DNA of 64,000 nt from JASGDN01 sp049841275. Its GTDB lineage: Bacteria > Chloroflexota > Chloroflexia > Thermomicrobiales > UBA6265. The translations under genes and the position numbers were made by a program. The stretch lies in the NCBI GenBank assembly GCA_049841275.1, contig JASGDN010000059.1, positions 1 through 64,000 of the forward strand. The letters are read 5' to 3'. Shown here one piece after another: positions 24,496 to 34,638 of the stretch (within the stretch, counting starts at the first letter, position 1; each line of letters opens with the position of its first letter). Below the pieces are notes generated by a model. That model saw only the letters and a program-made list of their open reading frames with translations. It did no database searches and had not been told where the DNA came from.

Positions 24496-25602
24496 TCAGC
24501 GACCACTGCGGACGTAGTGTTGGGCGCCGGCATTCGTCACAAGCCCTTGCAACTCCAGCAGCATCAACACCGACGAGACCTCGGTCGTCGGCAGGTTCGC
24601 GAGTTCGCGGAGGTCGTCGATATGCCGCGGCTCGCCGGACATCACGCCGAGGAGCAAGCGCTCCGATTCCCCCAACGGGAGCGCCTGCTGGACTGCCAGC
24701 TGTTCCGGCGTCCGGCCGATCCCAAGGTCATCCAGCACATCCCGCGCCGAACGAACCAGAAACGCACCATTCCGGATCAGCTGGTTGCACCCGGCACTCT
24801 TGCTCGCACCGACCGGTCCGGGCACGGCACACACATCCCTGCCCTGATCGGCCGCGAAGTCGACGGTGATCAGCGCGCCACTCTTCTCCGGAGCCTCCGT
24901 CACCACCACCCCACACGACAGGCCGGAGATGATGCGGTTCCGGGCCGGGAAGTTGCGGGCATCCGGTTTCGTGTCCGGCGGATAGTCGGAGATCACCGCG
25001 CCCAGCTCCGCAATCCGCTCGGCCAGGCGCCGGTGTTCCGCCGGATAGATCTGGCGCAGTCCACTTCCGAGGACCGCAATGGTCCGCCCTCCCGCGTCGA
25101 GCGCCGCCTGATGCGCCACGCCATCGACGCCCTTGGCCATACCGGACACGACCGTGACCCCTGCCTGCGCCAGGCCGCTTGCGATCGCTTCGGTGACGGT
25201 GCGTCCGTATGGCGTGATCTGCCGCGTCCCGACAATCGCGACCGCCATGGCATCATCCTCGACGAGCGTGCCCCGGACGAACAGCACCGGCGGTGGCTGA
25301 TGAATCTCTCGCAATAACCGTGGATAGGCTGCGTCATCAATGGTCACGACGCTGATGCCATCCCGCTCAAGCCCGGAGCATATCGTGTTTACGTCAAGTG
25401 ATCTCCGGGTGGATTCAAGCGAGGCCGCCGCTCGCTCGTGGACAGCGGCCCGAAGGTAGCGTCCATCCGCCGTCCAGGCAGCTTCTGCCGACCCGAATGT
25501 CTCTCGTAAGCGCGCGAGCGCAACCGGCCCGACGTACGGCACGTGCTGGAATGCGACGAGGTACGGGCGTTCGGCGTCGGCGAAGGCTTCCTGCTCGCTC
25601 AC
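24496..25602 (-). CDS. dprA: DNA processing protein DprA
   Basis: The GTG at 25602 is chosen because AGGAG lies 5 bases ahead; a TTG at 25617 lies before that ribosome site. The 368-residue protein has an N-terminal helical region with the VPYVGPVAL helix-hairpin, the Rossmann-like DprA core (IVGTRQITPYG, VVSGMAKGVDGVAHQAAL, VLGSGLRQIYP, FPARNRIISGL, ITVDFAADQGRDVCAVPGP) and a C-terminal winged helix (IDDLRELANLPTTEVSSVLMLLELQGLV). DprA loads RecA onto incoming single-stranded DNA during transformation. A comF gene at the right end of the window adds to the competence picture. Confidence 0.95.
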   Translation of the reverse strand: MSEQEAFADAERPYLVAFQHVPYVGPVALARLRETFGSAEAAWTADGRYLRAAVHERAAASLESTRRSLDVNTICSGLERDGISVVTIDDAAYPRLLREIHQPPPVLFVRGTLVEDDAMAVAIVGTRQITPYGRTVTEAIASGLAQAGVTVVSGMAKGVDGVAHQAALDAGGRTIAVLGSGLRQIYPAEHRRLAERIAELGAVISDYPPDTKPDARNFPARNRIISGLSCGVVVTEAPEKSGALITVDFAADQGRDVCAVPGPVGASKSAGCNQLIRNGAFLVRSARDVLDDLGIGRTPEQLAVQQALPLGESERLLLGVMSGEPRHIDDLRELANLPTTEVSSVLMLLELQGLVTNAGAQHYVRSGR

Positions 25603-25681
25603 AGCGGCTCCTGTCAAACGGAGGACGGATCACGACCGAATTATCCGGAGCAACGGCATTCCGAAGCAAGCGGGTTACCCG

Positions 25682-25687
25682 TACAAT
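25682..25687 (+). promoter_or_regulatory. Possible -10 element for the aldolase gene
   Basis: TACAAT lies about 70 bases ahead of the aldolase start. The -35 region (TTCCGA at 25659-25664, 17-base spacer) is weak. Confidence 0.35.
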
Positions 25688-25755
25688 CGCGGAACCCGCC
25701 GGCGGTCCATACGGACGACCGCGGCGACAGGCTTGTGAAGGAAGGATCGTCCCCA

Positions 25756-26538
25756 ATGGTGAATGGAAACCCGGTGCGCGACAAGATGGCTCGCGGCGAG
25801 GTCGTCCTCGGTTGCTTCGTGCAGACGCCTACCCCACAAATGGTCGAGGTGCTGGCGCTCACCGGCTTCGATTTCGCCCTGATCGATGCCGAACACAGTG
25901 CGCTTGCCCCGGATTCGGTCTACCCGATGATCCTCGCAGCAGAAGCACGCGGTATCTCCCCGGTCGTGCGCGTTGGCGAGCTCGACCCGAAAGTCGTCCT
26001 GAAATACGTTGATCTCGGGGCGGAAGGCATCATGGCGCCGCAGATTGACACGCCGGACCAGGCGGAGTTGATGATTGCGGCAACGAAGTTCCTGCCACGC
26101 GGCAATCGAGGCCTGGCGGGCGGGCGCGTCTTCGACTTCGGCATGCGAGAACCCGCTTCCGCGATGGCAGGCGAACTCTCCGACCGCGTCTTGACCATCA
26201 TCCAGTTCGAGCACATCGATACCTTGAGCCGGCTCGACACGATTCTCGACACCCCGAATCTGGATGTCCTGTTCGTCGGTCCAAACGACCTGGCGCAATC
26301 GCTCGGCCTGCACGGCCAGCCAGCGCACCCCGAGGTCGCGAAGGTGGCTGACGAAGTCGTGGCGCGGTGCAAGGCGAAGGGCGTGAAGACGGGCACAACA
26401 TTTCTCAACGTGGAGCATGCACGGGAGACGGTCGATCGCGGCTTCGACATGCTGGTCTGCAACTCGATGGCGATGTTCGCAAATGCCGCGCGCGCGATCG
26501 GAGACGGCGTCGCGCCACTCCTGCGCCGCGCCGCGTAG
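25756..26538 (+). CDS. HpcH/HpaI family aldolase
   Basis: The 260-residue protein starts at ATG 25756 behind AAGGAAGG. It is a class II pyruvate aldolase: LALTGFDFALIDAEHSAL, PVVRVGELDP, VDLGAEGIMAPQIDTPDQAE (the MxPxxxT catalytic/metal segment), and FVGPNDLAQSLGLHG near 170-185 all fit 2,4-dihydroxyhept-2-enedioate/2-keto-3-deoxy acid aldolases. Such enzymes cleave 4-hydroxy-2-oxo acids to pyruvate or oxaloacetate and an aldehyde. No other catabolic genes are adjacent, so the substrate is open. Confidence 0.9.
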   Translation: MVNGNPVRDKMARGEVVLGCFVQTPTPQMVEVLALTGFDFALIDAEHSALAPDSVYPMILAAEARGISPVVRVGELDPKVVLKYVDLGAEGIMAPQIDTPDQAELMIAATKFLPRGNRGLAGGRVFDFGMREPASAMAGELSDRVLTIIQFEHIDTLSRLDTILDTPNLDVLFVGPNDLAQSLGLHGQPAHPEVAKVADEVVARCKAKGVKTGTTFLNVEHARETVDRGFDMLVCNSMAMFANAARAIGDGVAPLLRRAA

Positions 26539-27103
26539 GCAAGCGCCACGATCCATGCATCTTGCACAACGTCGCAGAGCGCCCCGGAATCACTCGTCCG
26601 GTTCTTGCGCGGAATGACCAAAGATCATGGGACCGATTTGTATCAGCCGGGCGTCCGGTACGCCTGCGCCGCAGGAAAATCACGATCCGATCGCACCTGA
26701 GTCTCATGTTCATGCCCAATCCGGGACGATTCATCATGCATTGCCGGCGCGAACAGGGCATACTACCCACGTCGCATCGACGCCCGAATGGCTGGTTCGG
26801 GGGGTGTACGAGCCAGGACGAACCCCTGCACACGTTGGCGAGAAGAGGATTCACTCGCGATTTGTGCCGATTTGTGGTAATGTCCAGCCCCAGAACCGCG
26901 TCATGATGCTGGTAAACGTTGGACGCAATGCCGCGTCCGCAAGGGACGGGGATTTCCCCTTCCTTCGGAGATCGGTATCCGGTTCGTAACCGGGAACTCC
27001 GGGAATGACCGGCACCGGTGCCACCACACCACTACCGCCGGCAACCAACCAGTCGGACCGCCGGTTCGACACATGTGTCTCAGTCTGGGCGAGAGGAGCC
27101 AGG
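26539..27103. other. Gene-free stretch before oppD
   Basis: About 565 bases without a convincing coding frame, RNA gene or promoter pair. A small hairpin (CCGGTT around CGT) near 26980 and a short GC-rich repeat are all I see. It presumably carries the oppD promoter. Confidence 0.5.
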
Positions 27104-28258
<1,155 letters not shown>

Positions 28259-28279
28259 CCGGAGCGTCGGAGGAACACC

Positions 28280-29320
28280 ATGTCCGCTGCTGTCGCAGAG
28301 AACACCCAGCCGCAACCGGCTCCCATCAACAACGAGCAGCCATTGCTCGACGTGAAGAATCTGGTGATGCACTTCCCACTCACGCAGGGCATCATCTTCC
28401 AGCGCAAAGTCGGCGCCGTGCAGGCGGTGGACGGCGTGAGTTTCCAGGTCAAGAAGGGCGAGACGCTCGGCCTCGTGGGAGAGTCGGGCTGCGGCAAGTC
28501 CACCACGGGTCGCGCCATCCTGCAGCTCTACAAGCCGACATCCGGTGAGGTCAACTTCAGCGGCCGCGACCTGACCAAGCTCGACGGCACCGAGATGCGC
28601 AAGATGCGCCGCCATCTCCAGATGGTGTTCCAGGACCCGTATGCGTCGCTCAACCCACGCATGACGGTCGGCAACATCGTCTCGGAGCCGATGCAGATCC
28701 ACAAGCTGGTGGAGAAGGGCCAGCGCACGCAGCGTGTGCAGGAACTCCTGCAGACGGTGGGGCTCAATCCGTACTTCGCCAACCGCTATCCGCACGAGTT
28801 CTCCGGCGGCCAGCGGCAACGCGTCGGTATCGCCCGCGCCCTGGCCGCGAACCCGGACTTCATCGTCTGCGACGAGCCGGTCTCGGCCCTCGACGTGTCC
28901 ATCCAGGCGCAGGTGGTGAACCTGCTGGAAGACTTGCAGGACCAGTTCGGCCTTACCTATCTCTTCATCGCCCACGACCTCTCCGTGGTCCGCCACATCT
29001 CCGATCGCGTCGCCGTGATGTACCTCGGCAAGATCGTCGAGATGGCCGACCGCAACGAGCTCTACGACGATCCCCTGCACCCGTACACGAAGGCGCTCCT
29101 TTCCGCCGTGCCGATTCCGGACCCGGTGATCGAGAAGAAACGCGAGCGCATCATCCTCACTGGCGACGTGCCGAGTCCGATCAATCCTCCGTCCGGCTGC
29201 CACTTCCACACGCGGTGCCCGTACGTGATGGATGTCTGCAAGCAGATCGACCCGATCTTCGCCGATCAGGGCCGCGATCACTGGGTGGCCTGCCACCTCT
29301 ACGCGGGTTCTGGCGCCTAG
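28280..29320 (+). CDS. oppF: Oligopeptide/dipeptide ABC transporter ATPase (OppF-type)
   Basis: The 346-residue partner of OppD has Walker A GESGCGKST, Q-loop MVFQDPYASLNPRM, signature FSGGQRQR and ICDEP-type Walker B (IVCDEPVSALDVSIQAQ). The end contains GCHFHTRCPYVMDVC, the OppF version of the Cys motif. OppD and OppF form the ATPase heterodimer of peptide or nickel importers. It is followed by a wobble-containing hairpin, which ends the two-gene unit. Confidence 0.93.
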   Translation: MSAAVAENTQPQPAPINNEQPLLDVKNLVMHFPLTQGIIFQRKVGAVQAVDGVSFQVKKGETLGLVGESGCGKSTTGRAILQLYKPTSGEVNFSGRDLTKLDGTEMRKMRRHLQMVFQDPYASLNPRMTVGNIVSEPMQIHKLVEKGQRTQRVQELLQTVGLNPYFANRYPHEFSGGQRQRVGIARALAANPDFIVCDEPVSALDVSIQAQVVNLLEDLQDQFGLTYLFIAHDLSVVRHISDRVAVMYLGKIVEMADRNELYDDPLHPYTKALLSAVPIPDPVIEKKRERIILTGDVPSPINPPSGCHFHTRCPYVMDVCKQIDPIFADQGRDHWVACHLYAGSGA

Positions 29321-29374
29321 CCACGACGGACACGGACACGCCGATTCGGCGTATCATTGCACCAGCAATCGATC

Positions 29375-29403
29375 AGGCGGGTTGCCATACCGGTAACCCG
29401 CCT
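29375..29403 (+). terminator. Terminator after oppDF
   Basis: A 12-bp stem with one G-U pair (29375-29386 with 29392-29403) and a short loop, 54 bases after the oppF stop. Confidence 0.55.
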
Positions 29404-29461
29404 TCCTCGTTCGAGTCGGACGCTTCCGAACCACCGCCACCGATCAGCCAACGGAGCCCGC

Positions 29462-30133
29462 GTGGGAACGATCACCCGTTCACCTGAAGAGATCATCGCC
29501 ATCCTCCTGTCGTTCGTGATCGCGACGACCATCCACGAATGCGCGCACGCCGTCACAGCCTGGAAACTCGGCGACACCACGGCGAAGGACATGGGACGCG
29601 TGACGCTCAATCCGATTGCCCATTTCGAGCCATTCGGATTCTTCGGCATGGTGCTCATTTCGCTGGGCTACGGTTTCATCGGCTGGGGCAAGCCGTGTCC
29701 CGTGAATCCCTCACGTTTTCGATACACCTTCGGGGGGCGGCGGAATCTCGGAATGGCAATCGTGGCACTGGCCGGCCCGGTCTCGAATGCGCTGCAGGCG
29801 CTGATCGTGGCGATTCCATACCAGATCGCGATCAAGAACGACGTGACGATGAACCCCGACGTCGAGCTCTTCATCGTCTACTTCATCTGGGTGAACATCC
29901 TGCTCGCCTCGTTCAACATGATCCCGATCCCACCGCTGGACGGCTACAAGATCCTCACCGGTCTCCTGCCCAACTTCTGGGGGCCGGTACTGCAGCCTCT
30001 GGAACGCTACGGATTCATGATCCTCTTCGTCATCTTCTTCATCGGCGGCAGCATCGGTGGCTCCCTGGTCGGCGGGATGATCGACCCGGTTCGCCAGAGC
30101 CTCACCGATCTCGTCTACTTCATGATCCAGTGA
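29462..30133 (+). CDS. Site-2 protease family (M50) membrane metalloprotease, short form
   Basis: Start is taken as GTG 29462 with GGAG upstream (223 residues). The first TM helix carries the zinc motif HECAH, and NMIPIPPLDGYKIL is the second metal-binding motif (N-P-x-x-P-x-D-G). About five hydrophobic segments are present, with no PDZ or CBS domain. Related short M50 proteins sit next to scpA in many bacteria. Its TGA overlaps the GTG of the next gene (30130-30133), the start of a coupled series ending at the kinase gene. Confidence 0.88.
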   Translation: MGTITRSPEEIIAILLSFVIATTIHECAHAVTAWKLGDTTAKDMGRVTLNPIAHFEPFGFFGMVLISLGYGFIGWGKPCPVNPSRFRYTFGGRRNLGMAIVALAGPVSNALQALIVAIPYQIAIKNDVTMNPDVELFIVYFIWVNILLASFNMIPIPPLDGYKILTGLLPNFWGPVLQPLERYGFMILFVIFFIGGSIGGSLVGGMIDPVRQSLTDLVYFMIQ

Positions 30134-30762
30134 CGCCTCTTCGCCGAACGTCGGTCTCGGTCTCCCGTGGCGTCGTGAAGGCCAGCGCCAACCGGCTCGG
30201 GCAGGCGTTGGCCTTCACACGTCCACAACGACCACCGGAGATGCCGACGGATATCGCGATATACCTGCGTCCCGGTACCATCGAACGGTTCCGTGCCCTC
30301 ATGTCCGCCGACCAGCGACACCTGCTGGCGGTCGGGCAGCGGCTTCGCGCCGACGGCGCCTGCACCGACCTGTGGGTCGCGGGACTGCTCCACGATCTCG
30401 GCAAGACCTATCAAGGCCATCACGTTCGTCTGCTCGACCGTGGCCTGTGGGTGATCGCAGCACACGTTCCGCCGATTGCACGAAGGATTCGCAGGCAAGC
30501 CACGATGCCACGAATCGGAAGCGGCATCTGGATCGCTGCGCACCACGCCGCGCTCGGCAACGCGATGCTGCGGGAGCTTGGGTACAACGAACGCATCTGT
30601 ACGCTTGTCGCCCTTCACGAAGACGACGAGCTGGCAGCGGTCGATCCGGATCTGGCACAGTTGCGCGCCGCGGACAACGCCCCGTCGGCAATCCCCACGC
30701 GAAAAACGTCGATTGTCTCGTCGACGTCCATCCGGGCAGAGGCACATGTCCGCGCAAGCTGA
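30130..30762 (+). CDS. HD-domain protein in the scpAB operon
   Basis: The GTG at 30130 overlaps the stop of the protease gene. The 210-residue product has an N-terminal basic stretch, then an HD core: RHLLAVGQRL (first His), LLHDLGKTYQGHHVRLLDR with the HD dyad and a conserved Lys, AAHH, and LVALHEDDE. This fits a compact HD phosphohydrolase, which usually act on nucleotides or phosphorylated signals. The fold is clear but the substrate is not. The last 17 bases overlap the scpA start. Confidence 0.78.
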   Translation: MTPLRRTSVSVSRGVVKASANRLGQALAFTRPQRPPEMPTDIAIYLRPGTIERFRALMSADQRHLLAVGQRLRADGACTDLWVAGLLHDLGKTYQGHHVRLLDRGLWVIAAHVPPIARRIRRQATMPRIGSGIWIAAHHAALGNAMLRELGYNERICTLVALHEDDELAAVDPDLAQLRAADNAPSAIPTRKTSIVSSTSIRAEAHVRAS

Positions 30763-31576
30763 GCATCACGAAGGCGGCAATCTCAGCCTCGCCAACTACC
30801 AGCTGCGCCTCCCCGACTTCGAGGGACCGCTCGACCTGTTGCTGCGGCTGATCGAACGCAGTCAGCTGGCGATCGCCGATGTCTCGCTGGTAGCGGTCAC
30901 CGACCAGTTCCTCGACCGCGTGAACGAGATGCGGGAGACCGGCACCACTCCGGACGAGACGATCGCGGAGTTCGCGGCGGTCGGTACGCGGCTGACGCTG
31001 CTCAAGAGCCGGTCGCTCCTCCCGCGCCCTCCGAGGGTCGAGGAGGAAGAGCCCACGCAGAGCGATCTCGCCACCGAGCTGGCGCAGTACAAGCTGATGA
31101 AGACGGCCGCCCTCCATCTCGGAGCACTCCACACGGCGGGCAACGCGACCTTCGCACCCTCCGCGCGCATTCCTGTCTCGATTCCCGCCGCACCGCCTCA
31201 GGAGATCCGCCTGATCCCGTACGAGGCGTCCGTGCTCCTGCGCTCGATCCGGCGACGCCTCACGGTGACGGCCAAGCCGATCGAACTCATCAGGCAGCGG
31301 AAGGTCATCAGCATCCGCGAGATGATCGACCGCGTGATCGATTTCACCGCACACCTGAGCCAGCGCCCGATCAGCTTCGCATCGATGACCGAATCCTATC
31401 GACAGCGCAGCGAGGTCGCGACCGCCTTCCTCGCGGTGCTTGTGCTGGTACGGCGGAATGCGTTGGAAGCACAGCAGGACGACCTCTTCGGCGACATCCG
31501 TTTTCAACGGGCTGCCGACACGCCGGAAAGCAGCGATGTATCCTCGGAAGAACTCGCCAACGAGTTCCTGAACTGA
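30746..31576 (+). CDS. scpA: Segregation and condensation protein A
   Basis: The 276-residue kleisin begins at ATG 30746, inside the end of the HD gene. LPDFEGPLDLLLRLIERSQLAIADVSLVAVTDQFL is the canonical N-terminal SMC-neck-binding segment (parts of it near residues 22-54). EYAAVGTRL-like EFAAVGTRLTLLKSRSLLP follows, then an acidic linker, and a C-terminal winged helix (VATAFLAVLVLVRRNAL near 230). ScpA bridges the SMC heads with ScpB to organise the chromosome. scpB follows 72 bases later. Confidence 0.95.
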   Translation: MSAQAEHHEGGNLSLANYQLRLPDFEGPLDLLLRLIERSQLAIADVSLVAVTDQFLDRVNEMRETGTTPDETIAEFAAVGTRLTLLKSRSLLPRPPRVEEEEPTQSDLATELAQYKLMKTAALHLGALHTAGNATFAPSARIPVSIPAAPPQEIRLIPYEASVLLRSIRRRLTVTAKPIELIRQRKVISIREMIDRVIDFTAHLSQRPISFASMTESYRQRSEVATAFLAVLVLVRRNALEAQQDDLFGDIRFQRAADTPESSDVSSEELANEFLN

Positions 31577-31648
31577 CGCAACGCCCAAGCCAGCCGCCAG
31601 CAACGCGCTCCACAGTCATTCCGCAAGGGATTTCTCCACACGCATCGG

Positions 31649-32377
31649 ATGCCCATGACCGACACCGCAACCGCCTTCAACATCGAGCCGACCAATACCG
31701 TCACCGACGCAGGCCAGCTGGCGCTGCCAGGCACGGACGTTCCCTCGATCGCGTTGCCCGAGCTGGCGGCACTGATGGAGGCCTTCCTGCTCGTCACCAC
31801 GGAGGCACCGACCGTCGACGATCTGGCAAAGGGCGCCGGGGTCGAACCGGACCAGGTCGTTGCGGCCCTGGAGTTGCTCAATGCCGACGCGTCGCGCGGA
31901 TGGGTCGTGCAGCGACACGGCAAACGCGTCCAACTGGTGACGGCGCCCCGCTTCGCCGAGCGGGTACGAACCTTCCTCGGGCTCGACCGGGAGGCGCGTC
32001 TCTCTTCCGCCGCGCTGGAGACGCTGGCCATCGTCGCCTACCAGCAGCCGGTCACGCGGGCCGAGATCGATGCCGTGCGCGGCGTCGACAGCTCCGGCGT
32101 GCTCGCAACGCTGCATGCACGGGAGCTGATCGAGCCGGTGGCGCGCCTGCAGACAGTCGGCAACCCGATCCAGTACGGCACGACAACGGCCTTCCTCCAG
32201 CACTTCGGGCTGCGTTCGCTCGCCGACCTGCCGCCGCTCGGCCAGATCGACGGCAAGGACGCGCGCGCCGCGCTCGACGCCACAGCGGCAGCCGGCCGGC
32301 CCACGCCGGAAGATGCCCTCACCGGGGCAGGCGTGCAAACCTCGCAGGAGGCACACACAGTGGAGACCTCCTCATGA
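31649..32377 (+). CDS. scpB: Segregation and condensation protein B
   Basis: The 242-residue protein has the two tandem winged helices of ScpB: LMEAFLLVTTEAPTVDDLAKGAGV (residues 42-65) and LSSAALETLAIVAYQQPVTRAEIDAVRGVDSSGVLATL (about 118-155, the family signature), followed by GRPIQY-like GNPIQYGTTTAFLQHFGL. It binds ScpA as a dimer in the SMC complex. The tail after residue 195 is Ala/Pro-rich. Its TGA overlaps the next ATG (32374-32377). Confidence 0.95.
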   Translation: MPMTDTATAFNIEPTNTVTDAGQLALPGTDVPSIALPELAALMEAFLLVTTEAPTVDDLAKGAGVEPDQVVAALELLNADASRGWVVQRHGKRVQLVTAPRFAERVRTFLGLDREARLSSAALETLAIVAYQQPVTRAEIDAVRGVDSSGVLATLHARELIEPVARLQTVGNPIQYGTTTAFLQHFGLRSLADLPPLGQIDGKDARAALDATAAAGRPTPEDALTGAGVQTSQEAHTVETSS

Positions 32378-33369
32378 TGACCGACATCGTGCTGCACGAC
32401 GGGGTGATCCTGCCTGCCGCGACAATCGGCGAGATGCTGGGTCACGCCGACACGCCCAACACCGCCGAGTGGTTCTCGACGCTACCCGCGATGGTCGATG
32501 CCTGGTGCGATCGTTGGAAGATCACGCTGCATCCTGAGATTCCACACCTGACCTACAACGTGGTGCTGTTTGGCAGTAGTGCAATGGAGGGCGAAGTCGT
32601 GCTCAAGCTCGCGCCTCCCGGCATGGAGTTCTCGTCGGAGGTCGCCGGACTTGCCGCGTTCCAGGGACCCGACGTCGTGCGGCTGATCCACGCGGATACA
32701 ACGTCAGCCGGGATGCTGATCGAGCGGGTCGTGCCCGGCACGCCGCTCCGTGCTTTCGACGACCGGATCGACGACGCGAAAGCGACCACGATCGGTGCCA
32801 CGATGCTGAAACGCCTCTGGCGTCCCATGCCACCGGAACCCGGCGATCTGATCCCGCTCTCCCGCTGGTTCCGCGACCTCTATCGGTTGCACGACCAAAT
32901 GCAGGCAGGCCGCACGGACTCGGCCCTTTCGCCAGAGTCGATCGCGTTCGCCGCGTCGCTCGCCGAACGGTTGGCCGCATCTGACGAATCGACAGTCCTC
33001 CACGGCGACCTCCATCACGGAAACATCCTGGAAAATGCTGCAGGCGGCTGGACGGTGATCGACCCGAAAGGGTTGATCGGCGACCGCGCCTACGACGTAG
33101 GGACGTGGCTGCTCAACGGCTGGCCAGCGTCCGAGCCCGGCGATCACGAATCGATCTTGCGGCGGCGTGTGGACATCTTCGCGCGAGAACTCGGCCTGCC
33201 GCGCGAGCGGGTCCTGACGGGCGCCATCGTCCACTTCGCCCTGGTGGTCGCCTGGGCATGCATCGACACCACACCCGAGGAACGCGCGAACGATCCGTGG
33301 CTGGCTGGCACCCTGCGCGCCTATGCGATCGCCGAACGGCTCGCCGCCGAAGCGGGAATGCTCGCCTGA
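32374..33369 (+). CDS. APH(6)/hydroxyurea-type small-molecule kinase
   Basis: The 331-residue protein is an aminoglycoside-phosphotransferase-fold kinase of the APH(6)/StrB type. K78 (VVLKLAPPG) is the likely ATP-binding Lys, HGDLHHGN (210-217) the catalytic loop with D212, and VIDPKG (D230) the metal-binding segment. Close relatives phosphorylate streptomycin or are of unknown cellular role. The coupled position after scpB suggests a housekeeping kinase rather than a resistance gene, but the substrate is not shown. It converges with iscS, the stops being only a few bases apart. Confidence 0.85.
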   Translation: MMTDIVLHDGVILPAATIGEMLGHADTPNTAEWFSTLPAMVDAWCDRWKITLHPEIPHLTYNVVLFGSSAMEGEVVLKLAPPGMEFSSEVAGLAAFQGPDVVRLIHADTTSAGMLIERVVPGTPLRAFDDRIDDAKATTIGATMLKRLWRPMPPEPGDLIPLSRWFRDLYRLHDQMQAGRTDSALSPESIAFAASLAERLAASDESTVLHGDLHHGNILENAAGGWTVIDPKGLIGDRAYDVGTWLLNGWPASEPGDHESILRRRVDIFARELGLPRERVLTGAIVHFALVVAWACIDTTPEERANDPWLAGTLRAYAIAERLAAEAGMLA

Positions 33370-33375
33370 CGCAGC

Positions 33376-34560
33376 TCAGACGGCGCTGAGACTCCGAATC
33401 CGCGCCACGACGCCCGCCAGCACTTCGATCGCATCATCGATCTCGTCGCGGGAGTTGCCGCGCCCAACCGTGAGGCGAAGGCTTGCCCGTGCCGTTTCCT
33501 CCGTCAGGCCCATCGCCAGCAGCACATGACTCGGTTCGGAGTTGCCCGTCGTGCAGGCCGACCCGGCCGATCCTTCCACGCCATCCATGTCAAGCGCGAG
33601 AAGTGCCGTTTCTCCCTGCACGCCGCGAATCGAGACGTTCAGGTTGTTCGTCAGGCGCTGGCCATCGAGATCCGGTCCGTTCAGCGAGACGTCCGGGACC
33701 TGCTCCTGAATGCCTGCCCAGAGCGCATCACGCAACCCCCGCGTATGTGCGGTATATGCCTCGCGCGATGCGTCGGCGCGTTGCAGCGCCTCCGCCATTC
33801 CGACGATCAGCGGAACGTTCTCCGTACCGCCGCGCCGCCCGGACTCCTGGCCCCCGCCATCCTGCTGGAAGCGGATTGGCATGCCCTTTCGCACGTAGAG
33901 GATGCCCACGCCCTTCGGGCCGTAGAACTTGTGCGCCGAGAGCGCCAACAGGTCGACACCCAGTGCCTGCACGTCGAGCGGATGCGACCCGGCCGCCTGC
34001 ACCGCATCGGTGTGGAAGGGAATGCCACGCTCGCGAGCAATCGCGCCGATCTCGGCGATCGGCTGGATCGAGCCGACCTCGTTGTTCGCATACATCACCG
34101 AGATCAGGCACGTCTCCGGCCGGATCGCGGCAGCGATAGCCTCGGACCGCACGACGCCACGCGCATCGCACGGGATGCGCGTAACCGCGAATCCCTGTTC
34201 CTCCAACGCGTCGGCCGCATGAAGGACGGCATGATGCTCGATTGCGGTCGTAACGATATGCGGCATAGGGCCAGCCGGGTGCGCCAGGCGCGCAGCCCAG
34301 GCAACGCCCTTCAGCGCAAGGTTGTCGCTCTCCGTCGCTCCGCTCGTGAAAACGACCTCCGACGGGCGGCAGTTGAGCACCCGCGCGACCGTCTGGCGAG
34401 CGCGATCGAGCGCGGCGCGGGCATCCTGGCCGACACGGTAGATGCTGGACGGATTGCCGAAGACGGTCGAGAAATACGGCAGCATGGCCTGAACGACGGC
34501 AGGATCAACCGGCGTCGTTGCGGCGTGGTCGAGATAGATGAGATCACTTCCGTAGGTCAT
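33376..34560 (-). CDS. iscS: Cysteine desulfurase
   Basis: The 394-residue class V PLP enzyme takes sulfur from Cys for Fe-S clusters and thio-modified tRNA. YLDHAATTPVDP opens the protein, TEHHA-type IEHHAVL contacts PLP, K211 in LSAHKFYGPKG is the Schiff-base Lys, and C336 in GSACTTG sits on the mobile loop that carries the persulfide. The order with the Rrf2 regulator just upstream on the same strand matches iscR-iscS loci. No iscU or mnmA follows. Confidence 0.94.
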   Translation of the reverse strand: MTYGSDLIYLDHAATTPVDPAVVQAMLPYFSTVFGNPSSIYRVGQDARAALDRARQTVARVLNCRPSEVVFTSGATESDNLALKGVAWAARLAHPAGPMPHIVTTAIEHHAVLHAADALEEQGFAVTRIPCDARGVVRSEAIAAAIRPETCLISVMYANNEVGSIQPIAEIGAIARERGIPFHTDAVQAAGSHPLDVQALGVDLLALSAHKFYGPKGVGILYVRKGMPIRFQQDGGGQESGRRGGTENVPLIVGMAEALQRADASREAYTAHTRGLRDALWAGIQEQVPDVSLNGPDLDGQRLTNNLNVSIRGVQGETALLALDMDGVEGSAGSACTTGNSEPSHVLLAMGLTEETARASLRLTVGRGNSRDEIDDAIEVLAGVVARIRSLSAV

Positions 34561-34595
34561 CGGAGAGTTCCCGTTCTGGACGGCGAAAACGACAA

Positions 34596-34626
34596 GGCCA
34601 CCCGTCTCCCAATGAGACGGGTGGCC
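34596..34626 (-). terminator. Hairpin between the Rrf2 regulator gene and iscS
   Basis: A 13-bp perfect stem (34596-34608 with 34614-34626). It lies after the regulator stop and before the iscS start on the minus strand, so it could attenuate read-through into iscS. Confidence 0.6.
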
Positions 34627-34638
34627 TGCATCGGCGCG

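Noticed and set aside
26539..27103. Hidden RNA gene in the gap before oppD
   Set aside because: No cloverleaf, tmRNA, SRP or RNase P-like core and no strong terminator were found.
32374..33369. Streptomycin resistance gene
   Set aside because: The APH(6) fold is clear, but coupling to scpB in a housekeeping operon and lack of mobile elements argue against calling it a resistance determinant.
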